A stretch of 8,310 bases of DNA, from the NCBI GenBank assembly GCA_031275955.1, contig JAISNZ010000002.1, positions 1 to 8,310 on the forward strand. Direction: 5' to 3'. The DNA is from Desulfovibrio sp. Lineage in GTDB: Bacteria > Desulfobacterota > Desulfovibrionia > Desulfovibrionales > Desulfovibrionaceae. Of the stretch, positions 1-5,903 are shown piece after piece. Below the pieces are notes generated by a model. It was given only the letters and a program-made list of their open reading frames with translations. It did not search any database and was not told the DNA's origin. The number at the start of each line of letters is the position of its first letter. Position 1 is the stretch's first letter. The translations under genes and the position numbers were made by a program.

Positions 1-1461
1 CTGCTCGTGGGCCTTCGGGAACACTTTCTGGAAAGCGGCTCTCCCCGCGGCCTGACGATTTTCCATTCCGCCGCCTGCGGGGACAAGGGGGAGAAAGGGG
101 CAAACCGCATCGCCCTGGAAGGCTTGGTGCAAAAACTGTATTGCGGCCATATCGGCCTTGAGCCGCATTTCGCCAGGTTAACGGCGGAAAACAAGATCGC
201 CGCATATCTTGTGCCGCAGGGAGTCAGTTCCCATCTCCTGAGGGCCATCGCCGGCAAAAAAATCGGGGTTGTCACTCATGTCGGACTGAAAACCTATGCG
301 GATCCCAGGCTGGATGGATGCAAACTCAACGCGCGGGCCCGCGCGGCCGGGGATGTTGTGGAACTTGTCACCCTGGCCGGCAGGGAACAACTCCTGTATT
401 ACTCTTTCCCCATTCACGTGGGCTTCATCCGCGCCACCTACGCCGATGAAGACGGCAACCTCACTCTGGAAAAGGAAGCCTGCTTCTCCGAGCAACTGGA
501 AATCGCCGCCGCGGTGCATAATTCCGGAGGGATTGTCATCGCCCATGTGGAAAAAGTGGTGGCCCGCCATACCTTGCACCCGCATCTTGTGAAGGTGCAT
601 GGCTTTATGGTCGACTATGTGGTTGAGGGAAATCCGGAACATACTTTCCAGAGTTATACCACAGGAACCGGGTATCATCCTGAATGGATCGGGGAAGTGC
701 GGATTCCCCTTTCCGCCATCAGCCCGGAGCCCCTGACGGAGAGAAAAGTTATCGGCCGCCGAGGGGCGATGGAACTCAGGGCCGGCATGCTGGTCAACCT
801 GGGCCTGGGCATTCCCGATCAGGTAGCGGCTGTCGCGGCTGAAGAAGGGATCTCCGAGGCCATCACCATGTCCATCGAATCCGGCATTTTGGGGGGAGTG
901 GCCCTTGCCGGGCTGGACCTGGGGGGCGCCGTCAATCCCGTGGCCGTGTATAAGGAACCGGATATTTTTGACATTTACGATGGCGGCGGCATTGATCTCA
1001 CCTGTCTGGGGGCGGCCCAAATCGACCAGCAGGGCAATGTCAATGTCTCCCAATTCAGCGGCAGATCCGTTGGTCCCGGCGGATTCATCAATATTTCCCA
1101 AAATGCTAAAAGGGTATGTTTCTGCGGAACCTTTATGGCCGGCAGGCAATCCTATGAGATTCGGGACGGAAAACTGAAAATTCTGCAAAACGGAACGGGC
1201 AGAAAATTTGTCCAAAAGCTGGATCAGGTTACTTTCAGTGGAGAATATTCCCGGGAAACGGGCCAGGATGTTCTGTACATCACGGAACGGGCCGTTTTCC
1301 GCGCGACCGATGAAGGACTGACTCTGGAGGAAATCGCTCCTGCACTGAGTCCGGAAGCGGACATTTTTCCCTTCATGGAGTTCATGCCCCGTGTTTCCTC
1401 CCGGTTGAAGGAAATGGATCCCCGCATCTTTCACGACAGGAAGATGGGGCTTGCCCTGTAG
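1..1461 (+). CDS. Acyl-CoA:carboxylate CoA-transferase (family I, YdiF/propionate CoA-transferase type), 5' end missing
   Basis: The reading frame is open to the left edge, so the true start lies outside. The GTG at 7 is only the first possible start codon inside the window. Numbered from that codon there are 484 residues; relatives have roughly 520-530, so about 40 N-terminal residues are missing. This is a fused alpha-beta CoA-transferase. The N-terminal half (to about residue 240) resembles the A subunit, with the stretch YLVPQGVSSHLLRAIA. The C-terminal half (from about 250) resembles the B subunit, with NLGLGIPD at 264-271. The catalytic glutamate is seen as E291 in ESGILGG (codon 877-879), matching Glu333 of E. 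coli YdiF and Glu324 of Clostridium propionicum Pct once the missing residues are added. The family moves CoA from acetyl-CoA or similar donors to short-chain acids through a glutamyl-CoA thioester, in the cytosol. The exact acid cannot be read from sequence. Downstream hydratase and dehydrogenase genes suggest it activates the acid that they process. Confidence 0.93.
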   Translation: MLVGLREHFLESGSPRGLTIFHSAACGDKGEKGANRIALEGLVQKLYCGHIGLEPHFARLTAENKIAAYLVPQGVSSHLLRAIAGKKIGVVTHVGLKTYADPRLDGCKLNARARAAGDVVELVTLAGREQLLYYSFPIHVGFIRATYADEDGNLTLEKEACFSEQLEIAAAVHNSGGIVIAHVEKVVARHTLHPHLVKVHGFMVDYVVEGNPEHTFQSYTTGTGYHPEWIGEVRIPLSAISPEPLTERKVIGRRGAMELRAGMLVNLGLGIPDQVAAVAAEEGISEAITMSIESGILGGVALAGLDLGGAVNPVAVYKEPDIFDIYDGGGIDLTCLGAAQIDQQGNVNVSQFSGRSVGPGGFINISQNAKRVCFCGTFMAGRQSYEIRDGKLKILQNGTGRKFVQKLDQVTFSGEYSRETGQDVLYITERAVFRATDEGLTLEEIAPALSPEADIFPFMEFMPRVSSRLKEMDPRIFHDRKMGLAL

Positions 1462-1467
1462 CCGCCT

Positions 1468-1490
1468 TTGCCGGGCCGGCGGCAACTTTT
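1468..1490 (+). terminator. Hairpin with short T run after the CoA-transferase
   Basis: TTGCCG (1468-1473) pairs perfectly with CGGCAA (1480-1485) around the 6-nt loop GGCCGG, followed by CTTTT. It begins 7 bp after the CoA-transferase stop. The stem is short (6 bp) and the T run has only four Ts, so it may be a weak terminator, an attenuator or an mRNA end-protecting hairpin. An alternative pairing of GCCGCC (1461-1466) with GGCGGC (1478-1483) is also possible. Confidence 0.4.
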
Positions 1491-1492
1491 CC

Positions 1493-1530
1493 GGCAGGAA
1501 GGTCTTTCCGGCCTCCCTGCCTTCTTCTCC
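1493..1530 (+). terminator. Second hairpin in the same gap, followed by a pyrimidine tract
   Basis: GGCAGGAAGG (1493-1502) pairs with CCTCCCTGCC (1512-1521) at 9 of 10 positions around a 9-nt loop, and TTCTTCTCC follows. It is the stronger of the two stems in this 100-bp gap, but the tail is mixed C and T rather than a pure T run. It may act with the preceding hairpin to reduce read-through into the hydratase gene. Confidence 0.4.
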
Positions 1531-1561
1531 GTAAAAACATAACCTTAAGGAGGAACCGGCG

Positions 1562-2005
1562 ATGCGCGGCAAAACCTATGATGAACTTTCCGTAGGCGAC
1601 AAAGCCGCTTTTTCCAAAACCGTCACAGAAGCGGATATTCACAGTTTTTCCGCGATAACCGCGGATTTCAACCCTATCCATACGGACGAGGTTTACGCAG
1701 CGGGCAGTTCTCTGGGGAAAAAGGTCGGGGGCCGCATCGTTCAGGGGATGCTCTCCGCCTCCCTGTTCTCCACCCTTGTGGGCATGTATCTGCCGGGAAA
1801 GGGGTCTCTGTATGTGTCGCAAACCTGTCATTTTAAACGTCCAGTGAAAATCGGCGATACCTTGCGCGCGGAATGCGAGGTTTTGGAAAAACGGGAAAAG
1901 GGCCGTCTCCTCATGCAGACCCGCTGTCTCAACCAGCACGGCGAGGTGGTGGTGGAAGGCGAAGCTGTCGTGTCCGCGGCCCGAAAGGTGGAAGACGTTA
2001 TCTGA
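1562..2005 (+). CDS. MaoC-family (R)-specific enoyl-CoA hydratase (PhaJ-like)
   Basis: A 147-residue single hot-dog protein, the usual size for PhaJ-type hydratases. It adds water to trans-2-enoyl-CoA to give (R)-3-hydroxyacyl-CoA, reversibly, in the cytosol. The hydratase motif is visible: D35 and H40 in the string DFNPIH match the catalytic Asp/His pair known in Aeromonas PhaJ, followed by GRIVQGML (residues 57-64). The ATG at 1562 is supported by an excellent AAGGAGG at 1547-1553, 8 nt upstream. It lies 100 bp after the CoA-transferase, with two hairpins in the gap, and 38 bp before the acyl-CoA dehydrogenase, with which it is probably co-transcribed. Together these two enzymes would link acyl-CoA, enoyl-CoA and (R)-3-hydroxyacyl-CoA. 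Substrate chain length is not evident. Other MaoC roles, such as hydration of a branched or dicarboxylic enoyl-CoA, remain possible. Confidence 0.88.
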   Translation: MRGKTYDELSVGDKAAFSKTVTEADIHSFSAITADFNPIHTDEVYAAGSSLGKKVGGRIVQGMLSASLFSTLVGMYLPGKGSLYVSQTCHFKRPVKIGDTLRAECEVLEKREKGRLLMQTRCLNQHGEVVVEGEAVVSAARKVEDVI

Positions 2006-2032
2006 TCGCGCTGGCGCGCGTCCCGCAACCAG

Positions 2033-2037
2033 AGGAG
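2033..2037 (+). promoter_or_regulatory. Ribosome binding site fixing the acyl-CoA dehydrogenase start
   Basis: AGGAG sits 6 nt before the ATG at 2044. The frame is open further upstream (back to an ATG at 1873), but that part overlaps the hydratase gene, and family alignment begins at MDFELTEEQ, so 2044 is the start. Confidence 0.8.
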
Positions 2038-2043
2038 AATGGC

Positions 2044-3180
2044 ATGGACTTTGAACTCACGGAAGAACAAAGGCTGATTCGGAACATGGTCCGGGAATTC
2101 GCGGAAAATGAGGTAAAGCCCATTGCCGCGGAAATTGACAAAAATCATCGCTGGCCCGAGGAAACAATCGCCCGGATGCGGGAACTGGGTATTCTGGGGC
2201 TGTCGATTCCCGAGGAATACGGAGGGTCCGGCGGCGGCACAATAGCGTACAGTCTGGCCATTGAGGAGCTTTCCCGCGTTTGCGCTTCCCATGGGGCCAT
2301 TCTGGCAGTTCATATAGGGGCCATCAACTCCATCCGTCTTTTCGGCACAGAGGCGCAAAAGAAAAAATTCATTCCGGAAATGGCTTCCGGCAAGCGCATC
2401 GCATGCCTGTGCATGACGGAGCCCGGCGCGGGCACGGACGCCTCGGCGCAGAGAACGCGCGCCGTGCGCGACGGTGACCGGTATATCATTAACGGCGGCA
2501 AGATTTTTATCACCAACGGCCCCGTGGGGGGCACCTATGTCGTCCTGTGCATGACCGCCCCGGAAAAAGGGGTCAAAGGCATTTCGGCCTTCATCGCCAA
2601 CCGGGAGACTCGCGGCCTGAAGATCGGCCAGATAGAAGAAAAACTGGGCATCCGGGGCTCTGTCACCTCCGAGGTTTTTTTTGAGGATATGGCCGTGCCC
2701 GCGGAAAATCTGCTCGGCGGGGAAGGACAGGGTTTCAAGGTGGTCATGAAGACCTTGGATATCGGCCGCATCGGCATGGCCTCCCAGGCTGTGGGCATCG
2801 CCCAGGGCGCGCTGGATGCCGCGGTGGCTTATGTCAAGGAGCGCAAGCAGTTCGGCAAGCCCATTGCCGCCAATCAGGGCATCCAGTGGATGGTGGCGGA
2901 AATGGCCGCCAGGATCGAGGCGGCCCGCCTGCTTACCCGCAAGGCGGCCATTCTCTGCGATCAGCGGGACCGCATCAGCCTGGAAGCCGCCATTGCCAAG
3001 CTGACAGCCTCCTCCACCGCCATGGACGTGACCGTCAAGGCCGTTCAGCTCCACGGCGGTATCGGCTACACAACGCATCACCCGGTGGAACGCTTCCTGC
3101 GCGACGCCAAAATCACGGAAATTTACGAAGGCACCAGCGAGGTCATGAAAATGGTTATCGCGGGCAGCGTGCTGGCATAG
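2044..3180 (+). CDS. Acyl-CoA dehydrogenase (short-chain/butyryl-CoA type)
   Basis: A 378-residue flavoprotein, typical length for short-chain acyl-CoA dehydrogenases. It opens with MDFELTEEQRLIR, the standard family N-terminus. Acyl-CoA dehydrogenase signature 1 is at residues 123-135 (CMTEPGAGTDASA) and signature 2 in about 335-354 (QLHGGIGYT, then FLRD). The catalytic base is seen as E362 in IYEGTSEV, the position used by MCAD and bacterial butyryl-CoA dehydrogenases. The enzyme oxidises acyl-CoA to trans-2-enoyl-CoA with FAD, or runs in reverse in fermenters, passing electrons to an electron-transfer flavoprotein. No etfA or etfB is in the window, so the partner is encoded elsewhere. Adjacent PhaJ-like hydratase and CoA-transferase genes suggest a short-chain acid pathway. 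A butyryl, methyl-branched or other acyl substrate cannot be decided from the motifs alone. Confidence 0.94.
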   Translation: MDFELTEEQRLIRNMVREFAENEVKPIAAEIDKNHRWPEETIARMRELGILGLSIPEEYGGSGGGTIAYSLAIEELSRVCASHGAILAVHIGAINSIRLFGTEAQKKKFIPEMASGKRIACLCMTEPGAGTDASAQRTRAVRDGDRYIINGGKIFITNGPVGGTYVVLCMTAPEKGVKGISAFIANRETRGLKIGQIEEKLGIRGSVTSEVFFEDMAVPAENLLGGEGQGFKVVMKTLDIGRIGMASQAVGIAQGALDAAVAYVKERKQFGKPIAANQGIQWMVAEMAARIEAARLLTRKAAILCDQRDRISLEAAIAKLTASSTAMDVTVKAVQLHGGIGYTTHHPVERFLRDAKITEIYEGTSEVMKMVIAGSVLA

Positions 3181-3226
3181 AACAGTTCACGAAGGAAACG
3201 AGAGAACCGCTCTGCAAGGATTTGAT

Positions 3227-3251
3227 GTTTATTAAACAATATCAAGATATT
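3227..3251. promoter_or_regulatory. Back-to-back palindromes in an AT-rich island (possible operator)
   Basis: Two perfect inverted repeats abut: GTTTATTAAAC (3227-3237, centre T3232) and AATATCAAGATATT (3238-3251, 2-bp centre). They lie in a strongly AT-rich stretch (about 3220-3262) that contrasts with the GC-rich surroundings, inside the 159-bp gap before dctQ. The outer TTGAT (3222-3226) and ATCAA (3241-3245) are also inverted but 14 bp apart, so this is not an FNR box, which needs a 4-bp gap. The position suggests binding of a regulator of the transporter genes. The regulator is unknown. Confidence 0.4.
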
Positions 3252-3256
3252 ATATT
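3228..3256 (+). promoter_or_regulatory. Weak candidate sigma-70-type promoter for dctQM
   Basis: TATATT (3251-3256) matches the -10 consensus at five of six bases. TTTATT (3228-3233), 17 bp upstream, is a poor -35 (three of six). It overlaps both palindromes, which would suit a regulated promoter. Transcription would start near 3263, leaving a leader of about 75 nt that contains a CGTCC/GGACG hairpin at 3292-3305. Confidence 0.3.
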
Positions 3257-3324
3257 ATTTTTTGCGCAACAATCCTTATCCTTGGAAAGACCGTCCGGCA
3301 GGACGCGCCGGTGCGCAGGCCGGC

Positions 3325-3331
3325 AAGGAGG
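3325..3331 (+). promoter_or_regulatory. Ribosome binding site fixing the dctQ start
   Basis: AAGGAGG lies 8 nt before the ATG at 3340. An in-frame upstream ATG (3262) would add 26 charged, non-family residues and has no comparable site, so 3340 is preferred. Confidence 0.8.
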
Positions 3332-3339
3332 CGGTAGAG

Positions 3340-3846
3340 ATGCGTAAACTCTCCCGGGCGATAGACAGGATCAATTCGCTTATCGGCATCGCCTGTTCCT
3401 ATTCCGTGCTTCTGATCGCCGGGGTAGTGTTGCTGGAGGTTTTCAGCCGCAGGATTCTCGGCGCTCCCACAGTCTGGTCCTTTGAACTTTTTGTCATGTT
3501 GTACGGATTTCATTTCATGATGACCATCCCCTATGGCCTGCTGGTCAGATGCCATGTCAACGTGGACATCCTCTACGATCGCTTTTCTCCCCGCACCAAG
3601 GCCATCATTGATTTGGGCACCTTCGCCCTCTTTTTTTTCCCCTTCACCCTCGGCCTGTTATGGGCCTCCATTCCCTTTGCCGCGCAATCCTGGGCCGAGT
3701 GGGAAACAAGCTGGTCCGTCTGGTCTCCGCCTGTATATCCCATTAAAACCGTTATCCCCGTCGCTTTCTTTTTGATGATCCTGCAGGGCGTTTCCGAGTG
3801 CATAAAGCGCTGGATCTTGATCCGGGAGAAAGGAGAGCGGCCATGA
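3340..3846 (+). CDS. dctQ: TRAP transporter small membrane subunit (DctQ family)
   Basis: A 168-residue, very hydrophobic protein of the expected DctQ length. About four membrane segments are visible, near residues 13-35, 47-66, 88-110 and 134-152. Family traits include EVFSRRILG (33-41) after the first helix, the WSFELF region (46-51), and the late VYPIKTVIPVAFFLMILQG (132-150) block typical of the last helix. With DctM and a periplasmic binding protein, it forms a sodium-driven tripartite ATP-independent importer of carboxylates in the cytoplasmic membrane. The stop codon overlaps the dctM start by four bases (ATGA at 3843-3846), indicating translational coupling. It follows the acyl-CoA dehydrogenase by 159 bp, with a possible promoter in the gap. 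The substrate is not readable from this subunit; the neighbouring acyl-CoA enzymes suggest a monocarboxylate or dicarboxylate that becomes a CoA ester. Confidence 0.9.
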   Translation: MRKLSRAIDRINSLIGIACSYSVLLIAGVVLLEVFSRRILGAPTVWSFELFVMLYGFHFMMTIPYGLLVRCHVNVDILYDRFSPRTKAIIDLGTFALFFFPFTLGLLWASIPFAAQSWAEWETSWSVWSPPVYPIKTVIPVAFFLMILQGVSECIKRWILIREKGERP

Positions 3847-5162
3847 GCGACCTTTTCTCCTTTTCCATGTTCGCCCTGCTTTTCATCGGGCTGGCTTCCG
3901 GGCTGCCTCTGGCCTTTGTTCTGGGTGGACTGGCCCTGTTTTTCGGCCTTATCGGCTGGGGGACGGACTGTCTGACCATTTTCGTCAACAGCGTTTACGG
4001 CGTCATGGATAATTCCTCCCTCACGGCGGTGCCTCTTTTCGTCCTCATGGCCAACTTTCTGACCGCCTCCAACGTGACGGAAGGACTTTTCGATTCTGCC
4101 CGGTATCTTCTCGGCACCCTTCGCGGGGGCGTCGGTCTGGCGGTCATCATCGTCGCCACTATTTTCGCCGCCTGTACCGGCGTTGTGGGGGCCTCTGTGG
4201 TGACCATGGGCCTCTTGTCCATCGGCGCCCTGACAGGATACGGCTACAGCAAACCGCTGACCGCGGGTCTTGTCTGCGCAGGGGGGAGCCTGGGCATCCT
4301 TATCCCGCCCAGCATCATGCTGGTGGTCATGGCTTCCACGGCGCAAATCTCCGTGGGCAAGCTGTTTCTCGCAGCCCTGATCCCCGGTCTGATCCTGGCC
4401 CTGAGCTATGCGCTGTACACTCTCTTTGTCTGCTGGAAATGGCCCGACATGGGGCCGGCCCTCAGCCCGGAAGAACTGGCCCGGGTTCCCGTGCGGGACC
4501 GGTTGCGCGGCTGCCTGATCAACCTCGTTCCCCCCATGATCCTGATCTTCAGCGTCCTCGGATCCATTTACACCGGCGTGGCCACACCCACAGAAGCGGC
4601 CGCCATCGGGGCTCTCTTCGCTCTGGTTCTGGCCGTCGCTTACGGGCGCTTTTCCCTGACGATGCTGCACCGCGCCGTCGTGGAGACAGCCAAGACCACC
4701 ACTATGTGCATGGCCATTATCATGTGCGCGGCCTGCTTCACCAATATGTTTCTGGGCCTCGGCGGGGACGAGGTGGTCAAACGGCTGATCGTCACTCTGG
4801 GCCTCGGCAAATGGGGAGTTTTCATCCTCATGATGATCATTCTGCTGATGCTGGGCTGTTTTCTGGACTGGATGGGCATCGTCATGATCGTGCTGCCCAT
4901 CTTTCTGCCCCTGATGCGAATATATGCTTTTGACATGATCTGGCTGATGACCATTGCCGCCGTCATGCTCCAGACCTGCTTTCTCACCCCGCCGGTGGGC
5001 TACGCCCTTTTCTATATCAAGGGAGTGGCGGGAGATCTCCTTACTACCCAGGAAATCTACAAGGGAGTCGTGCCCTTTGTGATTATCGTCGTCCTGATGG
5101 TGGCTCTCCTCGCCTTCTTTCCGGAAATCGCCACTTGGCTGCCCAGCCAGTCCAAGGCATGA
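3843..5162 (+). CDS. dctM: TRAP transporter large membrane subunit (DctM family)
   Basis: A 439-residue integral membrane protein, the normal DctM size, forming the ion-coupled transport channel. Family landmarks seen in order: GLPLAFVLGGLALFFGLIGWG (20-40), the GGSLGILIPPSIMLVVMAST block (147-166), TGVATPTEAAAIGAL (244-258), GCFLDWMGIVMIVLPIFLP (338-356) and LTPPVGYALFYIKG (381-394). These glycine/proline-rich signatures mark the two inverted halves of the transport domain. The start at 3843 overlaps the dctQ stop and has AGGAG 7 nt upstream (3831-3835); in-frame codons before it fall within dctQ. No solute-binding protein gene (dctP) adjoins on either side. Upstream is the acyl-CoA block and downstream the convergent mocA, so dctP must lie elsewhere, perhaps left of the window. 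The substrate is therefore unknown. Confidence 0.95.
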   Translation: MSDLFSFSMFALLFIGLASGLPLAFVLGGLALFFGLIGWGTDCLTIFVNSVYGVMDNSSLTAVPLFVLMANFLTASNVTEGLFDSARYLLGTLRGGVGLAVIIVATIFAACTGVVGASVVTMGLLSIGALTGYGYSKPLTAGLVCAGGSLGILIPPSIMLVVMASTAQISVGKLFLAALIPGLILALSYALYTLFVCWKWPDMGPALSPEELARVPVRDRLRGCLINLVPPMILIFSVLGSIYTGVATPTEAAAIGALFALVLAVAYGRFSLTMLHRAVVETAKTTTMCMAIIMCAACFTNMFLGLGGDEVVKRLIVTLGLGKWGVFILMMIILLMLGCFLDWMGIVMIVLPIFLPLMRIYAFDMIWLMTIAAVMLQTCFLTPPVGYALFYIKGVAGDLLTTQEIYKGVVPFVIIVVLMVALLAFFPEIATWLPSQSKA

Positions 5163-5164
5163 GC

Positions 5165-5182
5165 CCCGCGCGGCCGCGCGGG
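5165..5182. repeat. Perfect 18-bp GC-only palindrome at the convergent junction
   Basis: CCCGCGCGGCCGCGCGGG reads the same on both strands and begins 2 bp after the dctM stop. It contains a NotI-type GCGGCCGC core. As RNA it could fold on either strand, but no T run follows it directly. It could block read-through or protect the 3' end; a protein-binding role is equally open. Confidence 0.6.
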
Positions 5183-5213
5183 CGGACGCACGCCGCACGG
5201 GCCCAAGGCATTT

Positions 5214-5240
5214 GCTCCGGTAAGCGCCGGGGCCAATTTT
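5214..5240 (+). terminator. Terminator-like hairpin downstream of dctM
   Basis: GCTCCGG (5214-5220) pairs with CCGGGGC (5227-5233) in seven positions, one of them a G-T(U) wobble, around the 6-nt loop TAAGCG. CAATTTT follows, so the T run is short and offset by three bases. The location between convergent genes makes a terminator for the dctQM transcript plausible. For the opposite strand no T run is seen after the stem. Confidence 0.5.
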
Positions 5241-5255
5241 CGGTTCCTCCTCCAA

Positions 5256-5903
5256 TCACGGCAAGGCGGCATAGTCTTCAGGGCTGTCCACATCCTGGAG
5301 AATGCCCGGGTCGCAGACAGGCACCTGCAGAACCTCCTGTCCCAGGGAAGCCAGCAGGCCTCTGGCCCCTGTATCCCCGCGCAGGACGGACAACCGGGGA
5401 AAAAGGGAACGGGAGAGAACCACGGGGTTTCCTCGTTGTTGTCCATAGATGGGCACACTGGCGGCATGGGCCGGATTGCGGGCAAGCGCGGCCCTGTGGG
5501 CGGCGCAAAGCCGGTCCGCGGTCTCCGCCCTGATCAGGGGCTGATCTCCCAGAAAAACGCAAACCCCCTGCACCTTTTCTGCCTCAGGGCCTTCCAGCAG
5601 AGCTGAAATCCCGCATTGGAGCGAAGTGCTCTGCCCTTCCCGCCAGAGAGGATTGCAGGCCACGCGCAGGGGGAAAGGCATGCGGCGGGGCGGAAAATCT
5701 TCCAAAACACGCTCCAGGGCCGAAGCCTGATGCCCCAGGACTACGGTAAGGGATAAAAACTCCGGGACCAAAAACACTTGCTCCAGCACATGGCGAATCA
5801 GAGGCTTTCCCCGCCAACGCAGCAAAAGTTTTCCTCCCCCAAGGCGGGTACCTTCTCCGGCGGCGAGAACCAGCGCGGCTATGCCGGGGAAAGCTTGCGG
5901 CAT
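5256..5903 (-). CDS. mocA: Molybdenum cofactor nucleotidyltransferase (MocA/MobA-like)
   Basis: A 215-residue nucleotidyltransferase with a Rossmann-like fold. The nucleotide-binding motif LAAGEGTRLGGGK is at residues 13-25 (family pattern LAAGxSxRMGxxK). GDQPL at 119-123 carries the metal-binding aspartate. NPLWREGQSTSL (84-95), GNP (158-160), GDTGAR (176-181) and DVDSPED (204-210) are typical of the MocA branch. MocA adds CMP to molybdopterin to give the cytosine dinucleotide cofactor used by xanthine dehydrogenase-type hydroxylases; CTP rather than GTP use is inferred from family and context. The ATG lies inside the end of yqeC (25-bp overlap), so translation is probably coupled; its own ribosome binding site is weak. 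The yqeC, yqeB and yedF neighbours point to a selenium-dependent molybdenum hydroxylase as the client. It converges with dctM. Confidence 0.88.
   Translation of the reverse strand: MPQAFPGIAALVLAAGEGTRLGGGKLLLRWRGKPLIRHVLEQVFLVPEFLSLTVVLGHQASALERVLEDFPPRRMPFPLRVACNPLWREGQSTSLQCGISALLEGPEAEKVQGVCVFLGDQPLIRAETADRLCAAHRAALARNPAHAASVPIYGQQRGNPVVLSRSLFPRLSVLRGDTGARGLLASLGQEVLQVPVCDPGILQDVDSPEDYAALP

Noticed and set aside
178..1572. 464-codon open frame on the minus strand opposite the CoA-transferase
   Set aside because: It is the antisense of a clear CoA-transferase, has no family features, and runs across the hairpin gap.
1873..2043. Upstream extension of the acyl-CoA dehydrogenase to an ATG at 1873
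   Set aside because: It overlaps the hydratase gene in another frame and lacks family similarity; the ribosome binding site and the conserved N-terminus fix the start at 2044.
1828..3081. 417-codon open frame on the minus strand opposite the acyl-CoA dehydrogenase
   Set aside because: It is a complementary-strand shadow of a conserved enzyme with Gly/His-rich composition and no recognisable domain.
3222..3245. FNR box (TTGAT ... ATCAA) upstream of dctQ
   Set aside because: The half-sites are 14 bp apart instead of 4, so an FNR dimer would not fit; only the palindromes as such are kept.
3573..5255. 560-codon open frame on the minus strand opposite dctQ/dctM
   Set aside because: Its composition (rich in His, Gln, Asp, Gly, Lys) mirrors hydrophobic membrane codons read backwards in GC-rich DNA. 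It has no recognisable domain, and dctQ/dctM on the plus strand are certain.
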